From Alphaproteobacteria bacterium (lineage in GTDB: Bacteria > Pseudomonadota > Alphaproteobacteria > Rhizobiales > Aestuariivirgaceae): a DNA stretch of 11,397 bases. The stretch lies in assembly GCA_026400595.1 (NCBI GenBank), contig JAPLOT010000541.1, forward strand, positions 1-11,397. Direction: 5' to 3'. This document shows positions 6,608-11,397 of this stretch, piece after piece (within the stretch, counting starts at the first letter, position 1; each line of letters opens with the position of its first letter). The position numbers were made by a program, and so were the translations under genes. The notes below the pieces were generated by a model. The model was given only the letters and a program-made list of their open reading frames with translations, was not told the origin of the DNA and made no database searches.

Positions 6608-7345
6608 TCAGCCGCGCGGGGGACCAGCCCCCGCATCTGTCACATCGGGACGATACTCGATTTCCCGCAGTAGCTTCCGGCGCATCGCCTCGGCGAAATC
6701 GGCATAGTCCCGTGCCTCCATCACGAAGCTGCCTGGGCCTGCCTGCAAATCCGAACGGTAATAGGCCGCCAGATCCTCCTCGGCGTTTGAAATGGCCAGA
6801 CCGTTGACGACAATGCCATGTGCAAGGGCCATGGCCCGGGCCTGCGGCAACAGCACCACATATTCCCTGGCCGGCGTCTCGCGCCCGTCGCCGGAGACAT
6901 CGATGACCCGGCGGGGTGCTTCCAATCCATTCTGATTGATGGAGCGCACCGCAGCGGCAATGCCTTCGCCAAGACCAGTGGCACCATTCTGATCACGGGA
7001 GAACCGCTCTACCGTTGCGGCGAATTGCTCGGCCGAACTCCGGTCGGAAATCTGATGCCAGCCTGTCTCGCTCTTGGGCATGCCGTGTTCGGCCCAGGCA
7101 ATGAGATTGACGCCGATCCGGCCCTCCGCTCCCCGGCTGATGGTGTCCTGCACCGCCGGATCGCGAAATCCTTGCGCGATACCCCCAAGCTGCAGCGCGA
7201 ACTCGGTGTCATCCACGCTGCCCGACGCATCGACGGCCAGGACGAGCTCCAGATCGACCGTCTGTGCGGCGGCCCGCTCTGCAACGAAAGGCAATAGGGC
7301 GAAAAGGCAGAAAAACAGGCTTCGTTGACAAAATTTCACCTGCAA
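6608..7345 (-). CDS. secreted DUF1194 von Willebrand factor type A domain protein
   Basis: A 245-residue protein with a cleavable Sec-type signal peptide: basic start, hydrophobic SLFFCLFALLPFV, and AAA-QT as the likely cleavage site near residue 28. The mature part is one von Willebrand A domain of the DUF1194 family, found mostly in alphaproteobacteria. The metal-ion-dependent adhesion site is complete: DASGS (39-43), Thr123 in GATGLGEG, and Asp153 in DVSGDGRET. It probably binds a protein partner in the periplasm in a metal-dependent way; the partner is unknown. The listed start is TTG at 7345; GTG at 7339 has a GGGG stretch about 9 nt upstream and is equally plausible. It converges on the aldo/keto reductase (12-bp gap) and is divergent from the solute-binding protein gene. 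Confidence 0.9.
   Translation of the reverse strand: MQVKFCQRSLFFCLFALLPFVAERAAAQTVDLELVLAVDASGSVDDTEFALQLGGIAQGFRDPAVQDTISRGAEGRIGVNLIAWAEHGMPKSETGWHQISDRSSAEQFAATVERFSRDQNGATGLGEGIAAAVRSINQNGLEAPRRVIDVSGDGRETPAREYVVLLPQARAMALAHGIVVNGLAISNAEEDLAAYYRSDLQAGPGSFVMEARDYADFAEAMRRKLLREIEYRPDVTDAGAGPPRG
6616..6634. terminator. GC-rich hairpin between convergent genes
   Basis: GCGGGGG-ACCAG-CCCCCGC forms a 7-bp perfect stem, 20 bp past the aldo/keto reductase stop and inside the last codons of the opposite-strand DUF1194 gene. There is no T-run on either side, so it is at best a weak or factor-assisted terminator/insulator. Confidence 0.3.
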
Positions 7346-7382
7346 CTGCCCCAGAATTCCGTATTGAAACTGATCAGCAGAA

Positions 7383-7402
7383 TGATAGGCTGAAAGCTAT
7401 CA
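7383..7402. repeat. inverted repeat in the divergent intergenic region
   Basis: TGATAGGCT-GAA-AGCTATCA forms an 8-bp stem with one bulged G and a 3-nt loop. It lies in the 127-bp gap between the divergent DUF1194 and solute-binding protein genes, 71 bp before the latter's ATG. It could be an operator for either gene or a leader hairpin; no convincing -35/-10 pair was found near it. Confidence 0.4.
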
Positions 7403-7472
7403 GATGCAAGGACAGGGTTCCCGTGCATGCTATTTCAAGAAACGAGTGATTTCCAAAGGGAGACGCACCAAA

Positions 7473-9146
7473 ATGATTGAGAAAGAGCACAAGCTCATCG
7501 GCAAGCTGCGTGAACAGCTTGCGGACAAGACCATGGATCGCCGCGAGTTCGTCCGTTACGCAACGCTGCTGGGTCTTTCGGCTCCGGCCGCCTATATGAT
7601 GGCCGGCAAGATTACCGGCGAGGGCTTCGTGCCCGAAGCGCAGGCCCAGGACATGCCCAAGGGCGGCACCATCCGCATCGCCATGCGCATTCCGAAGCTC
7701 GAGGATCCGCACACCTTCTCATGGGTCTATGACTCGAACGTGGTCCGCCAGGTCTGCGGTTACCTCACCCGCACGGGCGCCGACAACATCACACGGCCCC
7801 ACCTCGCATCGAAGTGGGAAGCCTCGGAAGATCTCAAGACCTGGACCTTCACCATTGCCGACGACGCCATGTGGCAGGACGGCAAGCCCTTTACCGCCGA
7901 GGATGCGGCCTGGAACATCAAGCATTGCCTCGATCCGAAGGTCGGCTCCTCGGTCATCGGCCTGATGAAGGGCTACATGCTGAACGAAGTCGATACCGGG
8001 ACCAAGGATGACGCCGGCAATGCCGTCATGACGACCGAACTCTGGTCGCCCGATGCCATTCAGGCGAAGGACGCCAAGACTCTCGTGCTGAACCTCAAGG
8101 AACCGCAGGTCGCCGTTCCGGAGCACTTCTTCCACTATCCCTTCCTCATGCTGAATCCCGCCGACGGCGGCAAGTTCGGGGTGGGCTCGATCGGCACCGG
8201 TTCGTTTTCGCTGGCCGAACTCGAAGTCGGCCGCAAGGCCGTCATGAAGCGGATTGCCGATCGCCCGGGCTTCGTCGACGAGATCGTCTTCGTCGACCTG
8301 GGCGACAACCCGTCGGCTGTCGCGGCGGCGCTTGCCTCCAAGCAGGTCGACGGCATTTACCAGGGTAACATCGAGCAGTTCGACATCTACAAGGCCATGG
8401 AGCACGTGAACATCCACGAAGCCGTCACCGCCCAGACGGCGGTTGCCCGCATGCGCTCGGATGCCAAGCCCTTCGACAACCCGAAGGTGCGCAAGGCCAT
8501 GCGCATGGCCACCGATCCGGCCAAGACACTGCAGATCGCCCACAAGGGCGTCGGCGCCCCGGCGGAGCATCACCACGTGAGCCCGGTGCATCCGGACTAC
8601 TTCCAGCTGGCTCCCATGCCCTATGATCCCGAGGGCGCCAAGAAGCTGCTGGCCGAAGCCGGTTTCCCGGATGGCATCGACGTGGAGATCGCCTGCAAGC
8701 CCGACCCCTCGTGGGAACAGGCTGCGGTCGAGGCGATGGCCGAACAGTGGAAGGCCGCGGGCATTCGTCCGAAGATCAACGTCCTGCCCTCCAACAAGTT
8801 CTGGGAGGTCTGGACGCAGGTTCCCTTCGGCTTCACCGAATGGACCCACCGTCCGCTGGGCTTCATGGTGCTGGCGCTGGCCTATCGAACCGGCGTGCCG
8901 TGGAACGAGTCGGGCTATTCCAACAAGGAGTTCGACGACCTCCTGTCCAAGGCCGAAGGCACCGTAGACGTGAAGGCGCGCTCGGAGATCCTCGGCAAGC
9001 TCGAGACCATCATGCAGGAAGACGGCCCGATCGTGCAGCCGCTGTGGCGCTCCGTCTATGCCGCCTATGACAAGCGCGTCCAGGGCTTCCAGGTGCACCC
9101 GACGCTCTACATCTTCGGCGAGGACCTCGCCATCCAGCCGGCCTGA
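7473..9146 (+). CDS. ABC transporter substrate-binding protein, family 5 (peptide/opine/nickel type), Tat signal
   Basis: A 557-residue extracytoplasmic solute-binding protein of family 5 (DppA/OppA-like), which captures peptides, opines or similar solutes for an ABC importer. The start ATG has AAAGGGAG about 10 nt upstream; an in-frame extension to 7404 adds 23 residues before this site and is rejected. The N-terminus has a long charged region and then DRREFVRYATLLGLSAPAA (22-40), a twin-arginine-like signal, with cleavage likely near AQAQD at about residue 60. Family features follow: KGGTIRIAMRIPKLEDPHT, the WTFTIADDAMWQDGKPFTAE stretch, and VRKAMRMATDP in the middle. No permease or ATPase gene lies downstream: an intrinsic terminator follows 23 bp after the stop and the next genes are on the other strand, so the transporter partners are elsewhere or upstream components are shared. 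Confidence 0.93.
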   Translation: MIEKEHKLIGKLREQLADKTMDRREFVRYATLLGLSAPAAYMMAGKITGEGFVPEAQAQDMPKGGTIRIAMRIPKLEDPHTFSWVYDSNVVRQVCGYLTRTGADNITRPHLASKWEASEDLKTWTFTIADDAMWQDGKPFTAEDAAWNIKHCLDPKVGSSVIGLMKGYMLNEVDTGTKDDAGNAVMTTELWSPDAIQAKDAKTLVLNLKEPQVAVPEHFFHYPFLMLNPADGGKFGVGSIGTGSFSLAELEVGRKAVMKRIADRPGFVDEIVFVDLGDNPSAVAAALASKQVDGIYQGNIEQFDIYKAMEHVNIHEAVTAQTAVARMRSDAKPFDNPKVRKAMRMATDPAKTLQIAHKGVGAPAEHHHVSPVHPDYFQLAPMPYDPEGAKKLLAEAGFPDGIDVEIACKPDPSWEQAAVEAMAEQWKAAGIRPKINVLPSNKFWEVWTQVPFGFTEWTHRPLGFMVLALAYRTGVPWNESGYSNKEFDDLLSKAEGTVDVKARSEILGKLETIMQEDGPIVQPLWRSVYAAYDKRVQGFQVHPTLYIFGEDLAIQPA

Positions 9147-9169
9147 TCAGGTCCAGGCGACGACATTTG

Positions 9170-9204
9170 CTCCGGGCGGCGAAAGCCGTCCGGAGTTTTC
9201 GTTT
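9170..9204 (+). terminator. intrinsic (rho-independent) terminator
   Basis: CTCCGGGCGGC-GAAA-GCCGTCCGGAG is an 11-bp stem with one G-T wobble and a GAAA tetraloop, followed by TTTTCGTTT. It starts 23 bp after the solute-binding protein stop and closes that transcript. On the - strand no T-run follows, so it acts mainly in the + direction. Confidence 0.92.
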
Positions 9205-9220
9205 CAGACGCGGGGAAGGC

Positions 9221-9442
9221 TCAGCCCGAGCGGCTGATTGACTGGATGGCCCCCCGGCTGTGACCGGAGACCTCCGCGATCTTGCGATCCTGATCCATGA
9301 TCACGGTCTTGGCATGGGTCTCGCCGAATTCGGCCACGTCGGCCGCGGCCACCTTGCGGCGCGAACTGCGGGTGCCATCCTCATAGACGACGTCGAACAT
9401 CACAAAGCCTTCGATGGCCTTGACCTTCTTCTTGCCCATCAT
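9221..9442 (-). CDS. small uncharacterised protein, 73 aa
   Basis: I do not recognise a characterised family. The protein begins with a lysine-rich MMGKKKVKAIEG, then has FVMFDVVYEDGTRSSRRKV, which reads like a short beta-hairpin with a basic turn, and then DRKIAEVSGHSRGAIQS near the end. There is no signal peptide or membrane segment, so it is probably cytoplasmic; the basic charge would allow nucleic acid binding, but that is a guess. The start at 9442 is supported by GGAG 6 nt upstream and by a 4-bp ATGA overlap with the stop of the 57-aa gene, which suggests coupled translation. It is the last gene of the small-gene run. Confidence 0.72.
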   Translation of the reverse strand: MMGKKKVKAIEGFVMFDVVYEDGTRSSRRKVAAADVAEFGETHAKTVIMDQDRKIAEVSGHSRGAIQSISRSG

Positions 9443-9612
9443 CGTTTCTCCGTCTTTGCCCGCTCCGGGGCGGGAGCGGGATCCTCGGCTGCGCGAACCC
9501 TCTTGCGGCGGGCCGACTTGTCCTCGCGCTCGTTCTGCTTGTCGAGCGCCTTCTGCGCCTTGGCACGGGCGCGGTTGTTGCGTTCCTGATTGTAGTTTGG
9601 CGGAAATGCCAT
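9439..9612 (-). CDS. small, highly charged uncharacterised protein, 57 aa
   Basis: A 57-residue protein beginning MAFPPNYNQERNNRARAKAQ, with almost only Lys, Arg, Glu, Asp, Ala and Gln after residue 10. This predicts a long charged helix followed by a proline/alanine tail (PAPAPER). No function can be assigned; similar short NYNQER-type proteins seem to occur in other alphaproteobacteria, as far as I recall. The ATG at 9612 has GGAG about 8 nt upstream. Longer readings of the same frame run into the neighbouring 77-aa gene and lack a Shine-Dalgarno. The stop overlaps the next gene's ATG by 4 bp. Confidence 0.68.
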   Translation of the reverse strand: MAFPPNYNQERNNRARAKAQKALDKQNEREDKSARRKRVRAAEDPAPAPERAKTEKR

Positions 9613-9643
9613 CGCATCGTCTCCGGATCGGTTGGCGGGTGGG

Positions 9644-9877
9644 CTAGACCTTGCGCTTGTCGCGCCAGAGCTGATAACCGTTGGCATCGATGCCGGTCTC
9701 GATCGCCTCGCGCGACAGGCCATGCGGCGGCCGCTGGTCGCTGCGGACCACCCCGAAGGCGGTCCAGGGCGCGAACTTCTCCGGCAGGTCCTTGCCATGC
9801 GGATTGCGCGAGAAGCTGCACAGCCCCTGCGACTTCGACGACTTGAACATGTAGAGATTAGCCTCGGCGATGGACAT
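9644..9877 (-). CDS. small uncharacterised protein, 77 aa
   Basis: A 77-residue protein with the segments LYMFKSSKSQGLCSFSRN (8-25), LPEKFAPWTAFGVV, PPHGLSREAIETGI and GYQLWRDKRKV. The conserved-looking PWTA core followed by a short helix and a terminal QLWR recalls small conserved hypothetical proteins of rhizobia, but I know no function. There is no signal peptide. The start at 9877 is chosen because GGAG lies about 8 nt upstream; an earlier in-frame start at 9937 would run through the hairpin at 9921-9944 and has no such signal. It lies 31 bp before the 57-aa gene and probably shares its transcript. Confidence 0.75.
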   Translation of the reverse strand: MSIAEANLYMFKSSKSQGLCSFSRNPHGKDLPEKFAPWTAFGVVRSDQRPPHGLSREAIETGIDANGYQLWRDKRKV

Positions 9878-9920
9878 GATGTCACTCCGGTTGGATGGCA
9901 GGTCGAATTGAAAGTCGCTC

Positions 9921-9944
9921 TGCGCCGGTTCAAGCACCGGCGCA
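9921..9944 (-). terminator. perfect hairpin after the cold shock gene
   Basis: TGCGCCGGT-TCAAGC-ACCGGCGCA (as read on the + strand) is a 9-bp perfect stem with a 6-nt loop, 66 bp after the cold shock gene stop and 43 bp before the 77-aa gene start. On the - strand it is followed only by a loose T-containing stretch (ACTTTCAATT), so it may be a partial terminator or processing site that sets different levels for the two sides. Confidence 0.45.
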
Positions 9945-10010
9945 TCGCGTCGCCCCGTCGGCCCGCCACCAGTACATCCGTGGCTCGCGGGCGTTCGAAA
10001 GCGTGAAACC

Positions 10011-10226
10011 TCAGGCGGTCTGAAGATTGTCGGCCGAGGACTTACCCGACCGCTTGTCCGCCACGATCTCGTAGGAAAGCTTCTGGCCTTCGTTCAGACC
10101 GCTCATTCCGGCGCGTTCAACGGCGCTGACATGAACGAAAACATCGGGACCGCCCGACGTCGGTTGAATGAAACCGAAGCCCTTCTGGGCATTGAACCAC
10201 TTCACAATTCCTGTTTGCACAGCCAT
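10011..10226 (-). CDS. CspA-family cold shock protein
   Basis: A single cold shock domain of 71 residues that binds single-stranded RNA or DNA as a five-stranded beta-barrel and acts as an RNA chaperone. Both nucleic-acid motifs are present: RNP1 KGFGFI (15-20) and RNP2 VFVHVSA (29-35), after GIVKWFNAQ. The tail ADKRSGKSSADNLQ is typical of rhizobial CspA proteins. The start is uncertain by two codons: the ATG at 10226 has AGGAG directly against it, which is too close, whereas the GTG at 10220 has the same AGGAG at 6 nt. A TTG at 10250 is unlikely. The 232-bp gap upstream is compatible with a long leader, known in this family to carry post-transcriptional control. Three small genes follow on the same strand. 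Confidence 0.95.
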   Translation of the reverse strand: MAVQTGIVKWFNAQKGFGFIQPTSGGPDVFVHVSAVERAGMSGLNEGQKLSYEIVADKRSGKSSADNLQTA

Positions 10227-10458
10227 CTCCTGAATAATGCAAAAGCACAAACCCGCAGACGCTCACCATGAGCGCTTCGGGAAATCGATGTTCTGGAAGT
10301 AAAAGTAGGGCTGTTGCACTTGCAGTGAGAAGCGCGGCGCCGAGCCAAACGGCCGAAACTCGATAGGCCCTATATGGGTCAGTTCGTCCCGAAATACAAG
10401 CGATTCCACCGTCTGCGGACAATGGGACCGCACCAAAGCCTTAAGGCCGCTCCCGGTT
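10227..10458 (-). promoter_or_regulatory. cold shock gene leader/promoter region with hairpin
   Basis: No gene is seen in these 232 bp. A 6-bp stem with 3-nt loop, CGCTCA-CCA-TGAGCG, lies at 10260-10274, about 34 nt before the cold shock ATG, and would be in its leader RNA. Read on the - strand, TTGTAT (about 10398-10403) is followed after 17 bp by CATATA, a weak promoter candidate. Its exact promoter is therefore not certain. Confidence 0.35.
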
Positions 10459-11397
10459 TCAGATCTGCATCGCCAGTTTGCGCGCCTCGTAGATGGCCAT
10501 ACTGGCCGTTCGCGCCTGCACGGTGTCGCCGATCGCATGCACGGCGAAAGCCGTGTCGTCCGCCAGTTCGCGCGACAGCCGGTCGTCGCGGTCATTGGTC
10601 AGGGCCATCACGAGCGAGTCGAACTCGCGTTCCTCGATGTCGCCGGTGTAGAGATTCATGATCTTCGCCGTGTTGCCGCTCCAGCCCGCGAGGGCACTGG
10701 CGAGGATCACCTCGATGCCCAGCTTGGCAAAGCGCTCCCGCGTCGTATCGCCGGTCAGGCTCACGTCCAATTGGCCCGCCGCCTTCTCCGATGCCGTCAG
10801 GATCGTCACGCGATGGCGCTGCTGGGCCAAGTGAATGGCCGTGCCGGTCGCCGGCCACCAGCCATTGATGTCGTCGAGCAGCAGCACATTTGTGCCGGGC
10901 ACCACCTTTCCTTCCAGGATGTCGTGGGCCGTGTGCACGTTCTCCTGCTCCGCGCCGGGCAGCCGCTCGATATGCGGGAAAGCGCGTTGGAAGCCGGACC
11001 GCGACGGAACCGACCCGGTGCACAGGATGACCTCGTCCGCTCCCGACTGCCGGATTTCTTCGGCGGTCAGTTCCCTGCGCAGCTCCACCTTCACCTGAAG
11101 CTTGGACAGCTGGGTCTGGTACCAGGCGAGAAAGGCGCCGATCTCGCCGCGTTCCGGCTGGCCCGCCGCCAGCCTGAACTGTCCGCCCAGCTCGCCCGAC
11201 TTCTCGACCAGGCGGACCCGGTGGCCGCGCTCCGCCGCAACCCGTGCCGCCTCCAGGCCGGCCGGACCGCCGCCCACGATCAGCACGTCCTTGGGCTTGG
11301 GTGCCGGTTCGATGCGGTCGCCATCCCATTCATGCTCGCGCGACACCGACGGATTGATCAGGCAGGAGATATAGTAGTCGCGGAAGCGCCGGCCGAT
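10459..11397 (-). CDS. NADH:flavin oxidoreductase, trimethylamine dehydrogenase/2,4-dienoyl-CoA reductase-like (5' part outside window)
   Basis: The visible 312 residues are the C-terminal half of an old-yellow-enzyme-related fusion flavoenzyme: normally an FMN TIM barrel, a 4Fe-4S cluster and then FAD- and NAD-type domains, about 680 residues in all. The frame is open to the edge; a GTG at 11346 is internal. It begins RDYYISCLINPSVSREHEW, whose Cys12 matches the last cluster ligand of the family; the other three would lie just outside. Then come VLIVGGGPAGLEAARVAAE (38-56), KSGELGGQF, ILCTGSVP, a second Rossmann-like VLLLDDINGWWPATGTAIHLA, and the terminal HAIGDTVQARTASMAIYEAR. It probably demethylates an N-methyl compound or reduces an enone/dienoyl-CoA; which one cannot be told without the N-terminal barrel. 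Confidence 0.9.
   Translation of the reverse strand: MGRRFRDYYISCLINPSVSREHEWDGDRIEPAPKPKDVLIVGGGPAGLEAARVAAERGHRVRLVEKSGELGGQFRLAAGQPERGEIGAFLAWYQTQLSKLQVKVELRRELTAEEIRQSGADEVILCTGSVPSRSGFQRAFPHIERLPGAEQENVHTAHDILEGKVVPGTNVLLLDDINGWWPATGTAIHLAQQRHRVTILTASEKAAGQLDVSLTGDTTRERFAKLGIEVILASALAGWSGNTAKIMNLYTGDIEEREFDSLVMALTNDRDDRLSRELADDTAFAVHAIGDTVQARTASMAIYEARKLAMQI

Noticed and set aside
7325..7330. Consensus -35 box TTGACA on the + strand
   Set aside because: No -10 sequence lies 16-18 bp downstream, and it falls in the signal-peptide coding part of the DUF1194 gene.
7719..9098. Long - strand open frame (459 codons)
   Set aside because: It is an exact antisense shadow of the solute-binding protein gene; composition is the His/Gly/Arg/Asp-rich pattern typical of antisense frames in GC-rich DNA, and no domain is seen.
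10438..10447. GCCTTAAGGC palindrome just after the flavoenzyme stop
   Set aside because: It has no loop and no T-run to speak of, so it is not a convincing terminator; no evidence for a protein site.
10263..10595. - strand open frame of 110 codons between the flavoenzyme and cspA
   Set aside because: It mostly overlaps the flavoenzyme's 3' end in another frame, has no Shine-Dalgarno and no recognisable domain; the part in the gap is better read as the cspA leader.
1..11397. CRISPR arrays, tRNA/rRNA genes, insertion sequences, tandem repeats
   Set aside because: None were seen on reading; gene density and composition look uniform, with no transposase, integrase or direct-repeat boundary.

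Overview
The window is GC-rich, densely packed bacterial DNA, most likely from an alphaproteobacterium of the Hyphomicrobiales/rhizobial type. This rests on family resemblance alone: a DUF1194 von Willebrand protein, a rhizobial-style CspA, a Tat-type dipeptide/peptide-binding protein and a trimethylamine-dehydrogenase-like flavoenzyme. I saw no rRNA, tRNA, insertion sequence or CRISPR array.

Left part (1-6595, all + strand): a tightly packed catabolic cluster. A TetR-family regulator (cut at its 5' end by the window edge) overlaps an SDR dehydrogenase by 4 bp. A DUF993 aldolase-like TIM barrel, a sugar phosphate isomerase/epimerase-like TIM barrel and a MaoC-type hydratase follow, with gaps of a few bases or 1-bp overlaps. 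After an 80-bp gap that holds a candidate promoter and a 14-bp palindrome come a GMC (choline-dehydrogenase-like) flavoprotein and an aldo/keto reductase, joined by a 1-bp overlap. Together these look like a regulated pathway that oxidises a polyol or sugar-like compound, isomerises or cleaves it, and hydrates an enoyl intermediate. The substrate cannot be read from the sequence, and I know of no characterised pathway with this exact gene set.

Middle (6608-9204): a secreted DUF1194 von Willebrand factor A protein on the - strand converges on the aldo/keto reductase. It is divergent from a Tat-exported family 5 ABC solute-binding protein on the + strand. The latter ends in a very clear intrinsic terminator and has no permease or ATPase gene beside it in the window.

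Right part (9221-11397, all - strand): the C-terminal half of an old-yellow-enzyme/trimethylamine-dehydrogenase-like FAD/NAD oxidoreductase (cut by the right edge), a CspA-type cold shock gene with a roughly 230-bp upstream gap, and three very small genes (77, 57 and 73 codons) with good ribosome binding sites. The last two overlap by 4 bp. The three small proteins have no function I can assign.

The most interesting items are the DUF993-centred cluster with its internal candidate operator, and the small-protein genes downstream of the cold shock gene.
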